Source: Alphaproteobacteria bacterium
Lineage (GTDB): Bacteria > Pseudomonadota > Alphaproteobacteria > UBA9219
Assembly (NCBI GenBank): GCA_013286365.1
Contig: JABDFY010000007.1
Location: 147-64,146, forward strand
DNA length: 64,000 nucleotides
Reading direction: 5' to 3'
Shown: piece by piece, positions 40,637 through 51,120 of the stretch
How positions within the stretch are numbered: position 1 is the first letter of the stretch
Layout of the letters: every line of letters starts with the position of its first letter
Program-made: the position numbers and the translations under genes
The notes under the pieces: model-generated
Databases searched by the model: none
What the model was told of the DNA's origin: nothing
The model's input: the letters and a program-made list of their open reading frames with translations, nothing else

Positions 40637-41377
40637 ATGGCAAAGCTGCGTCTTGGCATTAACATCGATCATGTGGCGACGTTACGCAATGCGCGTAATA
40701 GAGACCGGGATGCCTTGCCTGATTTGTTGCGGTCGGCCATGGAGGCCGTGCGCGGAGGCGCCGATAGCATCACCTTTCATTTACGCGAGGATAGGCGGCA
40801 TATAAGTGACGACGATGCTCAAAGGTTACATCAAGCGCTCAAAGTGCCGATCAATCTGGAAATGGCGGTAACTGAGGAGATGCGCAAGATCGCTCTACGA
40901 TTAAAGCCGCAGGCTGTCTGCTTGGTCCCAGAAAATAGACGAGAAGTGACAACCGAAGGTGGTTTGGATGCGCGTAGTGGTGGTCCTAAGTTAAAAAAAA
41001 TAATTGCAGATTTGCAAAAAGCCGGCATGCAGGTTGCGTTATTTATTGATCCTGATGTTGAACAAGTCGCGGCCGCAAAATCCAGTGGTGCGTTAGCTGT
41101 TGAGCTCCACACCGGTTGTTATGCTGGGGCGTCGGCTCACACACGACAACGGGAGCTTGGTCGTTTGAAAAAGGCCGCCAAGGAAGCCCATAGACTGGGT
41201 CTCGAGGTTCATGCCGGACATGGCTTAAATTATGCAAATACGGCTGACGTGGCGGCCATTCCAGAAATTGTTGAGTTGAATATCGGGCATTTTCTTGTTG
41301 GTGAAGCCCTCTTTATTGGCATGCAGGCGGCTGTGAAGAAGATGCGGGGTGTGATGGCATCGGGAAGGAAGAAATGA
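40637..41377 (+). CDS. pdxJ: Pyridoxine 5'-phosphate synthase
   Basis: 246 residues from ATG 40637 ([20 protein letters not shown], the family N-terminus); the open frame runs back to 40580 without similarity. TIM barrel with [11 protein letters not shown], the catalytic Glu region [24 protein letters not shown] and HAGHGLNY near the C-terminus. It condenses 1-deoxyxylulose-5-phosphate with 3-amino-2-oxopropyl phosphate, the last ring-forming step of DXP-dependent vitamin B6 synthesis. SerC-type transaminase supplies that pathway. It overlaps acpS by four bases (ATGA) as head of pdxJ-acpS-lepB-rnc-era. Confidence 0.96.
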   Translation: MAKLRLGINIDHVATLRNARNRDRDALPDLLRSAMEAVRGGADSITFHLREDRRHISDDDAQRLHQALKVPINLEMAVTEEMRKIALRLKPQAVCLVPENRREVTTEGGLDARSGGPKLKKIIADLQKAGMQVALFIDPDVEQVAAAKSSGALAVELHTGCYAGASAHTRQRELGRLKKAAKEAHRLGLEVHAGHGLNYANTADVAAIPEIVELNIGHFLVGEALFIGMQAAVKKMRGVMASGRKK

Positions 41378-41775
41378 TCCTTGGTGTCGGTAGCGATCTC
41401 ACTGACATACGGCGCATTGAACGCGCTCTTGAGCGTTACGGTGAGCGCTTCATTCAACGTTTATTCACAACGGCTGAACAGGCTAAGGCTGATAAACGCC
41501 TTACCAAAGCGGCGACTTATGCTAAGCGTTTTGCCGCTAAAGAAGCTTGTTCCAAAGCCTTGGGTACAGGATTGCGACGGGGGGTTTTCTTTCGCGATAT
41601 GGGCGTAATCAATCTGCCAACGGGCCAGCCAACCATGGAACTCACCGGTGGTGCTTTGACGCGGCTACAATACATGGTGCCGCTTGGCATGAAAGCCCAT
41701 ATACATCTTTCGCTTACAGATGAGCTACCTTGGGCTCAGGCTTTCGTGATTATTGAGGCTGTCCCCAATCCTTGA
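41374..41775 (+). CDS. acpS: Holo-[acyl-carrier-protein] synthase
   Basis: 133 residues. Magnesium-binding Asp in [16 protein letters not shown] near the N-terminus and the [16 protein letters not shown] signature (about 50-65) are intact. It transfers phosphopantetheine from CoA to apo-ACP. ATGA overlap with pdxJ implies coupled translation. A 106-bp gap to lepB follows. Confidence 0.95.
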   Translation: MILGVGSDLTDIRRIERALERYGERFIQRLFTTAEQAKADKRLTKAATYAKRFAAKEACSKALGTGLRRGVFFRDMGVINLPTGQPTMELTGGALTRLQYMVPLGMKAHIHLSLTDELPWAQAFVIIEAVPNP

Positions 41776-41881
41776 TTGTTGAACGGGATGATTTGGTGGT
41801 AAAGGAGGCAATTGGAGGCGGTCAGGGCCGTAGTCTTGCCGCATTTGTCCTTAGCATTGCTTTAGCCACCATGGAATTCGT

Positions 41882-42646
41882 ATGACCTCCCCTTTGCCAC
41901 AATCAGATGACAATCCAGACCAACAAGATGGTCTAGGTGAAACACTGCGCACCATCGTTATGGCTATTGTTATAGCTATGTGCATTCGCACATTGGCTTT
42001 TGAGCCCTTCAATATACCGTCAAGTTCGATGGTGCCTGATTTGTTGATCGGCGATTATTTGTTTGTATCAAAATTTTCTTATGGCTACGGCAGCAAAGGT
42101 ACGTTTTGGGGGGTGCTGCCATTCTCAGGCAGAATTTTTAGCCGTGACCCTAAGCGTGGCGACGTCATTGTTTTCAAACTGCCGCGTGATGGCAAAACCG
42201 ACTACATAAAACGTCTTATTGGCCTGCCCGGCGATACGGTTCAGATGCGTCAGGGTTTGCTCTATATCAATGGTGTTCCCGTACAGTTACAGAAACTAGC
42301 AACGCCCGTATCGGAGCCAGGTGAAGAACCGTCCCAAGGTGTGACTGACTATCTCGAACGATTACCGAACGGGGTCACACACGTGATACGCAAAATGGGT
42401 GAAGATGAGCCGCTTGATAATACGGAAATATTCGAGGTGCCACCACACAGCTACTTTTTTATGGGCGACAATCGCGATAATTCACAGGATAGCCGCACGG
42501 TTAATGTTGGTTTTGTTCCGGAGGAAAACCTTGTTGGCCGCGCCGAAATTCTATTTTTTTCACTCGATGAGAACGCACATTTCTGGGAAGTTTGGAAATG
42601 GCCTTGGGCGGTGCGTTGGGACCGCTTGTTTAAGAAAATTAACTGA
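41882..42646 (+). CDS. lepB: Signal peptidase I
   Basis: 254 residues. One membrane anchor (about 20-42) precedes the S26 catalytic domain. The nucleophilic Ser lies in IPSSSMVPDLLIGD, the general-base Lys in DYIKRLIGLPGD, and box E is FMGDNRDNSQDSR. It cleaves signal peptides of Sec and Tat substrates at the periplasmic face. The last A of its TGA is the first base of the rnc ATG, so the two are tightly coupled; the cluster acpS-lepB-rnc-era is typical of alphaproteobacteria. Confidence 0.96.
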   Translation: MTSPLPQSDDNPDQQDGLGETLRTIVMAIVIAMCIRTLAFEPFNIPSSSMVPDLLIGDYLFVSKFSYGYGSKGTFWGVLPFSGRIFSRDPKRGDVIVFKLPRDGKTDYIKRLIGLPGDTVQMRQGLLYINGVPVQLQKLATPVSEPGEEPSQGVTDYLERLPNGVTHVIRKMGEDEPLDNTEIFEVPPHSYFFMGDNRDNSQDSRTVNVGFVPEENLVGRAEILFFSLDENAHFWEVWKWPWAVRWDRLFKKIN

Positions 42647-43350
42647 TGCCAGCGCGCAAAGCATCTGAGGTTGACGAGTTGATGGCGCGGCTGGGGTATG
42701 TTTTTGTTGCGCCTGAATTACTCCAGGATGCCTTAACTCATCCTTCTTTGGCAGGGTTTAAGCAACGCAAGAAAAACAGCACCATGCCCTACGAAAGGCT
42801 GGAATTTCTCGGTGACCGCGTCTTAGGTCTTATTATAGCTCAATGGCTATACGAAAAATTTCCTACCGCCTCCGAAGGTGAACTCGCTAAGCGTCACGCC
42901 GCGTTGGTTAACCGTGATGCTTTGCGTGTTGTGGCGGTGGAGATAGGTCTCGGCAAATACCTTCGTTTGGCGCGCGGCGAAGTTGCCGATGGCCCACGTA
43001 AAAACATTGCCACGCTGGCGGACGCTATGGAGGCAATGATTGGTGCGCTCTATTTGGATGGCGGACTAAAGGCAGCGCAGAAATTTATTCATAACTATTG
43101 GAAAAAAGAGATCGCTATCGAAGAAACACCGGCGGACCCAAAAACTGTTTTACAAGAGTGGGCGCAAGGACAAGCTCTGCCGTTGCCAAACTACAAAGTT
43201 GTCGAACGTACTGGTCCAGCGCACGCGCCGAAATTTATCATTGAAGTTAGTGTCAAAGGCCACCCCTCAGTTTCGGCCGAAGGCCCTTCTAAACGAGCGG
43301 CGGAAAAGACGGCGGCCCAGCTGCTCTTAAAACAGTTAAAAAAAGCATGA
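42646..43350 (+). CDS. rnc: Ribonuclease III
   Basis: 234 residues. The catalytic signature ERLEFLGDRVLGLIIAQ (about 46-62) with Glu and Asp metal ligands and the second acidic site TLADAMEAMIGALYLDGG are intact. A double-stranded-RNA-binding domain occupies the C-terminus (about 160-232, DPKTVLQEWAQGQ, GPSKRAAEKTAAQ). It processes rRNA precursors and structured mRNAs. It overlaps both lepB (TGATG) and era (ATGA). Confidence 0.97.
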   Translation: MPARKASEVDELMARLGYVFVAPELLQDALTHPSLAGFKQRKKNSTMPYERLEFLGDRVLGLIIAQWLYEKFPTASEGELAKRHAALVNRDALRVVAVEIGLGKYLRLARGEVADGPRKNIATLADAMEAMIGALYLDGGLKAAQKFIHNYWKKEIAIEETPADPKTVLQEWAQGQALPLPNYKVVERTGPAHAPKFIIEVSVKGHPSVSAEGPSKRAAEKTAAQLLLKQLKKA

Positions 43351-44252
43351 CGACAAAGAAACCTACGACAAAAGCTGGCTTCGTCGCCATTTTAGGCGCG
43401 CCCAATGCCGGCAAATCGACGCTGCTTAATCGTCTTGTGGGTCAAAAAGTTTCTATTGTCAGCCCCAAGGCGCAGACGACGCGCATGCGCATTTTGGGTG
43501 TGCTCACAGAAGGCAAGATACAAATCGGCTTTATTGATACGCCCGGAATATTCGCGCCCAAGCGGCGGCTGGATAGTGCGATGGTCAACGCTGCCTGGCG
43601 TAGTCTCGAAGGTGCCGATGTCGTTTTGCTTCTGGTAGATGCCAGCGCGCGACAACCCGATGAGAAAACAGAAAATATTATTGCCGAGCTAAAGAAAAGA
43701 AAACAAAAGGTAACTTTAGTGCTCAACAAAATTGATAAGATCGAATTAGCCAATCTATTGCCACTTGCGGCACAGTTCAATGAAAGTGGGATTGTCAGCG
43801 ACACTTTTATGATTTCCGCCCTGGGCGGCGATGGCTTGGATGATCTAAAAAAGCATTTTATGGATAAAATGCCACACGGTCCTTGGCTATTTCCAGAAGA
43901 TCAATTGAGCGATTTACCGGAAAGGCTTCTCGCGGCTGAGGTGACCCGTGAGCAGATATATCGCCAGTTGCAGCAGGAACTTCCTTACGCAGCGACAGTT
44001 GTGCCTGACGCTTGGGAAAACAAGAAAGATGGTTCATTCGTCATACGTCAGACAATCATTGTCGCACGGCAAGGACACAAACCCATCGTGCTTGGTAAAG
44101 CCGGCGCACGAATTAAGTCTATTGGTCAGGCGTCGCGGCGTGAAATCGAAAAACTATTAGGTCACCCCGTGCATCTATTTTTAGAAGTAAAAGTCGATGA
44201 GAAATGGCAAGAGCGTCCCGAGTTTTATCAGATGTTCGGACTTGAATTCTAA
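43347..44252 (+). CDS. era: GTPase Era
   Basis: 301 residues. G1 GAPNAGKSTLLN, G3 DTPGI, G4 LNKIDKI are present, and a KH domain follows (about 215-290, HKPIVLGKAGARIKSIG). Era binds the 3' end of 16S rRNA in 30S maturation, working in the same process as YbeY. It is the last gene of the pdxJ-acpS-lepB-rnc-era run and converges with the cysteine-rich repeat protein gene, 7 bp away; recO, often next, is not present. Confidence 0.97.
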   Translation: MTTKKPTTKAGFVAILGAPNAGKSTLLNRLVGQKVSIVSPKAQTTRMRILGVLTEGKIQIGFIDTPGIFAPKRRLDSAMVNAAWRSLEGADVVLLLVDASARQPDEKTENIIAELKKRKQKVTLVLNKIDKIELANLLPLAAQFNESGIVSDTFMISALGGDGLDDLKKHFMDKMPHGPWLFPEDQLSDLPERLLAAEVTREQIYRQLQQELPYAATVVPDAWENKKDGSFVIRQTIIVARQGHKPIVLGKAGARIKSIGQASRREIEKLLGHPVHLFLEVKVDEKWQERPEFYQMFGLEF

Positions 44253-44259
44253 AGTTGAG

Positions 44260-45186
44260 TTAGTGTGGCAACAAGCCACATGTCAACGCCGAACTATCCG
44301 TAATCTGGTAAACCGGTGCTTTGCCTTCAGATCCTAGGCACTGCACGACAAAGGGATCAGGGACATAAGGAGGCGGTGCGTTAAGATCGATGCGCTCACC
44401 CAAAGCCAGCCCTCCTTCGATCGGCACACTTGCGCCGCAGACTTTTAGTTGGGTGGATGGACATGAAAAAAGATTGCAAGAAACGCCACTAGCGTCGGTT
44501 AGTTGATAGATGGGTTCATTGCCACCCGTATAGGCGCACTGCACGGTAAAGGCGGGATGAACAAAGGGCGAGGGTGCAGCCAAATAAGAAACAGGGACAT
44601 TCATTTTTATGCTGGATCCGACACTTGTCCCCCCGGGCACGGTTATATCGCGACCACAAATCCTTACATTTTGGTCCATACAAGGAACAAGGGCGCAAGA
44701 TACAGCGGAGGCGTCAGTAATGACATAGCCGGCCGAGATACCGTTACTGAGGCATTGTACGGTAAAGGCTTGGCTAAGATAAGGTGGTGGCACGGTAAGG
44801 CTAGTCGCGTAACCAAGGGGTGCTGCAGGCAAAGATACGCTCGTACCACAGATGGGAAGAGTTGTGGGCAGACAGCCAGAGACGGCGATCGCGGCTGGCG
44901 GCAGGTAATTATTTAGATGCTGCTGTGGGCTCTGATTATCCTGCGATCTATAATTACCGTTGTCGTTATTGCCATTGAAATTACGCCCCGTTGATGGTGG
45001 AGACGTGCCCTGAGTTTGGCTCGTCGTGGATTGAAGTTCATTGGCTGCCCCCGTGGTCGTGGTGGACAGTCTTTGGATATTATTGGGTGTGCTCGGGGTC
45101 TGATCGGCCTTTGCAGGTGAGGACAAAAGCAGTGGGCAAGCCAGAGCTAAATACAAACACAAAAATTTTCTGAACAATAGATACAT
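44260..45186 (-). CDS. Exported cysteine-rich protein with three tandem ~65-70-residue repeats
   Basis: 308 residues. Signal peptide about 1-27 (LYLALACPLLLSSPAKA). A Thr/Ser/Asn/Gln-rich spacer (about 28-98) leads to three tandem repeats (about 104-169, 170-243, 244-308). Each repeat has an ICG/VCG turn near its start, a Pro-Tyr motif (PPPYLSQ, VSYLAAP, PPPYVPD), then FTVQC or FVVQC, then (I/L)TDASxxSC or ITDSSALTC. Three spaced Cys per repeat suggest disulphides in the periplasm or on the surface. I do not recognise the family. The small membrane gene upstream (19 bp) is on the same strand and may be co-transcribed. Confidence 0.65.
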   Translation of the reverse strand: MYLLFRKFLCLYLALACPLLLSSPAKADQTPSTPNNIQRLSTTTTGAANELQSTTSQTQGTSPPSTGRNFNGNNDNGNYRSQDNQSPQQHLNNYLPPAAIAVSGCLPTTLPICGTSVSLPAAPLGYATSLTVPPPYLSQAFTVQCLSNGISAGYVITDASAVSCALVPCMDQNVRICGRDITVPGGTSVGSSIKMNVPVSYLAAPSPFVHPAFTVQCAYTGGNEPIYQLTDASGVSCNLFSCPSTQLKVCGASVPIEGGLALGERIDLNAPPPYVPDPFVVQCLGSEGKAPVYQITDSSALTCGLLPH

Positions 45187-45205
45187 AAAGCTAAGTTCAC
45201 ACCGG

Positions 45206-45445
45206 TTAATTATTATGCACGCCTATCGTAGCCAGTCGGCGTATTTGTCTTGCGAGGCAGCTTTCATCGGACGGAGGTGAAGGATTGCCTTCTATCAGTA
45301 AGCATATATTTTCTGGTGTGGATTGGCTACCGGCAACTATTGCCATACGTAAAACGTCAACTGCTGCCAACGTAAAAATTGTCAAGAGCAGCGCTCTCGT
45401 TTTCCTGTGGCGTTGAAAAAAGCCACCCCTCGTAGGGTCTGTCAT
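45206..45445 (-). CDS. Small single-pass membrane protein
   Basis: 79 residues from ATG 45445 (MTDPTRGGFFQRHRK); a TTG five codons upstream is an alternative. A basic N-terminus precedes one hydrophobic segment (about 18-40, ALLLTIFTLAAVDVLRMAIV), then a short polar tail with two Cys (NICLLIEG, ESCLARQ). It is likely anchored with its tail outside. It lies 19 bp upstream of the cysteine-rich repeat gene. Family unknown; the weak SD keeps confidence moderate. Confidence 0.45.
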   Translation of the reverse strand: MTDPTRGGFFQRHRKTRALLLTIFTLAAVDVLRMAIVAGSQSTPENICLLIEGNPSPPSDESCLARQIRRLATIGVHNN

Positions 45446-45604
45446 TATTAGGTCTTTCAAAAAGCTATAGTGAACTATGGGGATATATTTACACTGTTTT
45501 TTAGGCCTATTTGAACATCTCTAATTAGTTGCACGCCTTTGATAGCTCTGCTATTTCCAGCTCGACCTTGAGATTCAGATAGTTAACCCTAAAGAAGCAA
45601 GATA

Positions 45605-46216
45605 ATGTCGCAGCAGAGTTCGCAACAGCCAGATACAGAAACGACCAGCTTAACCATTGCTGGCGACGCGGCTGTTCTTGCTCGCCGATATGCCAAGGCT
45701 CTTTACGAGTTGGCTGAGGAACAGTCGGCACTTGATGAAGTGGCAGCTGAGCTGCGCCTTCTCAAGACGCTTGGTCAGACGAGTGCTGAATTTAAACAAA
45801 TCATGAAGCACCCGCGTCTAACGCGGGCTGAGTTGGTCAAGGTTGTTCGCAAGATAACTGAAACGGGTAAGCTCAATGTCTTGACCGGTAATTTTTTGGC
45901 TCTCGTGGCACAAAATCGGCGCCTTGTTCATCTGTCGGCCATGGTTGATGCTTTTCTCGCCGAGCTTGCACAGAGACGCAATGAATTCACGGCAGAAGTA
46001 CGCACGACGCAGATGCTTAGCGAAGCGCAGCATGAACAGCTTACCGCGCAATTACGGCAATTGGCTGGCGGCAAAGTACATCTAATTGTTGAGGAGGATA
46101 CCAGCCTTTTAGGCGGTCTTGTGGTAAAACTGGGATCTCGCCTCATTGATGCCTCCGTCAAAAGCAAACTAGCTCGGCTTGAGCGTCAGCTAAAAACATT
46201 ACAGGGAGCGGCTTAA
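45605..46216 (+). CDS. atpH: ATP synthase F1 delta subunit
   Basis: 203 residues, slightly long because of a polar N-terminal extension ([14 protein letters not shown]). The family core begins [15 protein letters not shown] and ends in the typical [20 protein letters not shown]. Delta/OSCP links the F1 head to the peripheral stalk. It is followed by atpA after 2 bp, the usual alphaproteobacterial order atpH-atpA-atpG-atpD-atpC, but the rest is missing here. Confidence 0.95.
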   Translation: MSQQSSQQPDTETTSLTIAGDAAVLARRYAKALYELAEEQSALDEVAAELRLLKTLGQTSAEFKQIMKHPRLTRAELVKVVRKITETGKLNVLTGNFLALVAQNRRLVHLSAMVDAFLAELAQRRNEFTAEVRTTQMLSEAQHEQLTAQLRQLAGGKVHLIVEEDTSLLGGLVVKLGSRLIDASVKSKLARLERQLKTLQGAA

Positions 46217-46218
46217 CT

Positions 46219-47748
<1,530 letters not shown>

Positions 47749-47749
47749 T

Positions 47750-48742
47750 TTACGCGGCCAGCTGAAGTTTTGCCAAGCGAGCCTCAAAAAGCCTTTCAAG
47801 CCATGTATCGACGATGGTTTGGCCAATAGGCAGCCAAGGTGCTTCAGGTGCGCCTCCATTCGCCGGAATAACCTGCCTTGTGGGAAGCCGCCTTGGCTTG
47901 CGATTGGTTTTTTGGGCGAGGTATCTCGCGTTGCAATGGTTATATACGTCTAATAAAACACGTGCACTTTCAGGGTGATCTTCCAAAAAGATCATTTCTT
48001 TGCCGCTCTTTTCATCTCCTCTATGCGTAACAAAAAGAGTAGCACCTGCTTCGAACGAGGAAAGAACAATATCGGTGTCGGCACTCAGCTGACTTGGCTC
48101 TCTGAACAATAATCTCGAAGCGGGCATTTCTAGAGGGGTTAATGTTTTAAGCTTTTCGCATAATCGCCTAGAGATTGGAAAGCGAGGATTGGCGAGTAAT
48201 TGCTGGGAATACACATCGAATAGTTTTTCGCCCCTTTGTTGGGCCTTAATGCCATAAAAATGGCTGTAGGCTACATTCGCGAGATAACAACTGAACAGTG
48301 TGCTGGCCGAATGGACGTAGGACCATTCGAACATTTTGACGAACGAATCGTAGGTCGGAAGGTCTTCAAAAGGCGTGCATTCAAAACCAGCGCCGGCAAA
48401 GAGGGCGCCATCAAAATCAAGCCTATCTTGGCGAAAGGTTCTTTTTAAGGCTAACCAGGGGATATAAGTCGCTTTCACATAGGCAGCATCATCTGTGGAA
48501 AGCTCTTTAAAATAATCGCTATCGACATAGGCATCGGGAATAACAAGCGTGACCCGCACATTATGTTTTGAGCGCGCAAAGTGCTCAAACCAATCGACCT
48601 CAGCCGAGCGCGGGAAAAACATAGGATTGACGAAAAGCGTCTCGATCGTTCCATGGGGCGCTTCGTCATCTGTGCGAACATCAAGACTTTTCAGTCTAAG
48701 TTGTTCATAGGCAAAGCTTTCTGATGGCAAATAAAGCGTCAT
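47750..48742 (-). CDS. Uncharacterised protein, 330 residues
   Basis: 330 residues from ATG 48742 (MTLYLPSESFAYEQ) with AGGA six bases upstream. No family recognised. The sequence is soluble, mixed alpha/beta, with aromatic-rich stretches (MFFPRSAEVDWFEHF, DSFVKMFEWSYVHS, VAYSHFYGIKA), and IETLFVNPMFF / VRVTLVIPDAY resemble strands of a Rossmann-like or effector-type domain. No signal peptide. It is 125 bp downstream of the methionine sulfoxide reductase gene on the same strand, so may belong to that transcript, though no evidence ties it to methionine. It meets atpA tail to tail. Confidence 0.55.
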   Translation of the reverse strand: MTLYLPSESFAYEQLRLKSLDVRTDDEAPHGTIETLFVNPMFFPRSAEVDWFEHFARSKHNVRVTLVIPDAYVDSDYFKELSTDDAAYVKATYIPWLALKRTFRQDRLDFDGALFAGAGFECTPFEDLPTYDSFVKMFEWSYVHSASTLFSCYLANVAYSHFYGIKAQQRGEKLFDVYSQQLLANPRFPISRRLCEKLKTLTPLEMPASRLLFREPSQLSADTDIVLSSFEAGATLFVTHRGDEKSGKEMIFLEDHPESARVLLDVYNHCNARYLAQKTNRKPRRLPTRQVIPANGGAPEAPWLPIGQTIVDTWLERLFEARLAKLQLAA

Positions 48743-48867
48743 GTAAATTCCTGAGGGCCACAAAAATATTGCTAATATCTATCAATCGTAAATGCGATCA
48801 TATTATTTGACTGAAAGATTATCTCCATTACAAACGTAGACAATGATAAAAAAGATCGATTATTGCG

Positions 48868-49374
48868 TTAAGCGGTTTTGTGCGAAGCAAAATGTTGCGA
48901 TGCGATAATGAATACTATCCGCTCCAGATAAATTTGGTCGGTTTCATCAAAATCATTAAGCTTGTCGCTATCGATATCGAGGATGAGTTGCGTTTCGCCG
49001 TTATGTACAAGTGGCACAACGATTTCTGATTTTGATAAGCTACTGCAGGCAATGTGCCCTGGAAACTTTTCTACATCAGGAACCAGAACGGTTTTCTGTG
49101 TGCTTGCTGCTGTCCCACAAACACCTTTTGTAAATGGGATGGTGACACAGGCGAGAGGGCCTTGAAACGGCCCAAGCATGAGAAGTTTGGGCGACGTCGT
49201 ACGGTAAAAACCGACCCAATGAAAGTTGAACGCCTGTTTTAGAATGGCAGATATATTCGCAAGATTGGCAATGAGATCATCAACGCCTGAAATCACGGCA
49301 TCGATCTGCGGCAACAACGCCTCATATGTCTCGCGCTTGGAGGCGTTGGCGGGGATGGTCAGAGATTCAGCCAT
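48868..49374 (-). CDS. msrC: Free-methionine-(R)-sulfoxide reductase (GAF domain)
   Basis: 168 residues from ATG 49374 (a TTG at 49383 is possible). A single GAF domain with all three catalytic-site cysteines of fRMsr (E. coli YebR Cys84/94/118): ACVTIPF, KGVCGTA and GHIACSS. SEIVVPLV and LDIDSDKL complete the signature. It reduces free methionine-R-sulfoxide to methionine with thioredoxin, so it recovers methionine. It overlaps the end of the FAD-protein gene by eight bases and therefore lies in a SAM-II-controlled operon, which fits its role. Confidence in function is high because of the three cysteines. Confidence 0.88.
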   Translation of the reverse strand: MAESLTIPANASKRETYEALLPQIDAVISGVDDLIANLANISAILKQAFNFHWVGFYRTTSPKLLMLGPFQGPLACVTIPFTKGVCGTAASTQKTVLVPDVEKFPGHIACSSLSKSEIVVPLVHNGETQLILDIDSDKLNDFDETDQIYLERIVFIIASQHFASHKTA

Positions 49375-50929
49375 GGGCGGCAACTCTTTGTGCTGGTCTA
49401 AATAATTTTACAGCTACTCCCGCTGTACGGGACACTATATCCTGGCTTATTTCTTTTACCCAATAAGCAATTTGCCGACCATTTGTTTCCAGTCCGATAC
49501 TTGAAAATGGATAAGGCCGGCCCTGTACGCCCAAAAGATCTATGTTGTGTCTTCCTGATACGGAAAAGCCGGTACCTTCAAGCGGCACGAGCCAGCCCTT
49601 GCCAACAAGATTTCCCAGTAAATCCATTTCTCGTGCTTGCGCACGCGAAGAGGCTGGGCCAATCGCACAATTGACTATTTGATGACATATTATGGATTGC
49701 TCGCCCTGAAGGGAAATTTCGAGGGCTGCGTCATTAAACCTCGAATGGATGTCAAATGTAGTAAAAGTATTTTGCTCAATCTTAACGCGACCAGCCTCAA
49801 CATGTCCGCAGAATTTCCGAAAATCCGCAGGAACAACGCAATTGACACGATTATATATGATAAAATCACCAAGTGTCGTTAGGAAGACTTCTTGCTCTTT
49901 TTTAGAACGAAGACCTTCATAGATTTTTTCCCAATTAACGCCTTGTATAACTTCATGATAAGTCAACCCAGCAGCACGCTCCGCTTCTTCTTTTAAATCG
50001 AATTGCCATCGCAAACGATATGGCTCGGCATCGGATCTTACTGCATTAAAAAGTTTGGGCCTTAAGCTATGCGGCACATAGGCGCCTTTGTGTTCCGCCT
50101 CGCTTAATTCTAGCAGAAGAGCCCGGAGAACATCTTTGGTTGTTCCCAGTGTTCCGTCTGATCTTAAATGTTGAGGAAGATAAGGGATATGATGCTCTTT
50201 TGATTGCCACGATGTTTGGCCGGTCGATGATATGCCTGTTACTTTGCCTTTGTACCCACGATCGAAAAGTTGATTTACAAGATCAAGAAATGTTGAGCGT
50301 GTGCCAAAGGCGACGACATGACTTTCTTCACTATTACCTTTAAGAATTTCATCAAAGGCAACATAAGGCGATGAAAAAACCTGGTCCGGGAATTGCTCTA
50401 TAGCTTCGTCAAATCGTGACGAAAGAATGTCGCCTACCGCCAAGACAACGCGATCGGCGTTTCCAGCAACCCCATCGCGAGTTATTATTTGATAGCCGGA
50501 GGCCGCCGTGTCTTGTGTGACATCTATGACTTCGGCCTGACTATAGGCAATGCGAACATTAAGCCCTTCTCCCCGTTTCTTATTCTCATAATGGCGGTGG
50601 TTGTGAAATCCACCGACGACACTTCGGCGCTCAATATCATTTGCAGGGCGTTTAAGTTGTTGGGCCGCATAGCGGCAGAAGTCGCCTTTTTTTGACCCAT
50701 AATCAGCGCGCCCTTCGCGCGCTGATTGGGTCATATTACCGTCATCACCAGCGATCCCGTAGGCAAATCCTTTTCCACAGTCGGATTCCGGTCCGAGCCC
50801 GTACACTGTGATTTCAATAGGTGGTATAAGCGCTGGATTAAGGTTTTCAATTTCGTTGAGAAGCGCGTCAATGGCATTAACGGCCGACGTGCCATTTCCA
50901 ACGATAGAAATTTTGTAAACTTTAGACAT
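49367..50929 (-). CDS. FAD/NAD(P)-binding protein under SAM-II control
   Basis: 520 residues from ATG 50929 (MSKVYKI). The N-terminal dinucleotide fold SIVGNGTSAVNAIDALL is followed by GPESDCGKGFAYG and later VVLAVGD, DLVNQLFDRGYKGKVT (in parts) and VNCAIGPASS. This is the pattern of the FAD-NAD(P)-binding family related to E. coli YdhS (NAD_binding_9 type). Substrate is unknown. The frame stays open 43 codons further into the leader, but this part overlaps conserved non-coding structure. The SD is poor. It is the first gene after riboswitch 1 and its stop overlaps the methionine sulfoxide reductase start, so an oxidoreductase role in methionine metabolism is the best inference. Confidence 0.75.
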   Translation of the reverse strand: MSKVYKISIVGNGTSAVNAIDALLNEIENLNPALIPPIEITVYGLGPESDCGKGFAYGIAGDDGNMTQSAREGRADYGSKKGDFCRYAAQQLKRPANDIERRSVVGGFHNHRHYENKKRGEGLNVRIAYSQAEVIDVTQDTAASGYQIITRDGVAGNADRVVLAVGDILSSRFDEAIEQFPDQVFSSPYVAFDEILKGNSEESHVVAFGTRSTFLDLVNQLFDRGYKGKVTGISSTGQTSWQSKEHHIPYLPQHLRSDGTLGTTKDVLRALLLELSEAEHKGAYVPHSLRPKLFNAVRSDAEPYRLRWQFDLKEEAERAAGLTYHEVIQGVNWEKIYEGLRSKKEQEVFLTTLGDFIIYNRVNCVVPADFRKFCGHVEAGRVKIEQNTFTTFDIHSRFNDAALEISLQGEQSIICHQIVNCAIGPASSRAQAREMDLLGNLVGKGWLVPLEGTGFSVSGRHNIDLLGVQGRPYPFSSIGLETNGRQIAYWVKEISQDIVSRTAGVAVKLFRPAQRVAAHG

Positions 50930-51037
50930 ATCGCCCAAATCCCGTTCTGCCACCACTTCACTAGGCGTGGACAGCAAAGCCTTTGCGTTGAATTGCTTAT
51001 TCAACGCTGGGTAACGAACGGTTATGTCGATGAAGCT

Positions 51038-51095
51038 AAAAAAAGAGCTTCGGCACAAACGCGGTCACCCAACCAGGGACCACAGTGCTGAAGCT
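51038..51095 (-). terminator. SAM-II-controlled intrinsic terminator, copy 1
   Basis: On the minus strand AGCTTC-A-GCAC pairs with GTGC-C-GAAGCT (one mismatch), followed by C and seven T. The long loop holds a GGTC/GACC sub-stem. An alternative hairpin uses CCAC at the aptamer 3' end with GTGG and would absorb the 5' arm. So ligand binding to the aptamer should favour termination. Confidence 0.75.
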
Positions 51096-51120
51096 AGAGC
51101 GGAAGCTCGGGGCTTTCTTG

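Noticed and set aside
41772-41885. 37-codon frame filling the acpS-lepB gap and overlapping the lepB start
   Set aside because: It needs a TTG start inside the acpS stop codon, has no SD and no recognisable sequence. It could be leader sequence of lepB.
44264-44280. Hairpin TGTGGC/GCCACA between era and the repeat protein
   Set aside because: It lacks a T-run on either strand and lies mostly within the coding end of the minus-strand gene.
50930-51058. N-terminal extension of the FAD protein from a TTG at 51058
   Set aside because: The segment lies in the duplicated non-coding leader and overlaps the terminator; the corresponding frame before the 123-residue gene stops before its start codon. 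MSKVYKI at 50929 fits the dinucleotide fold.
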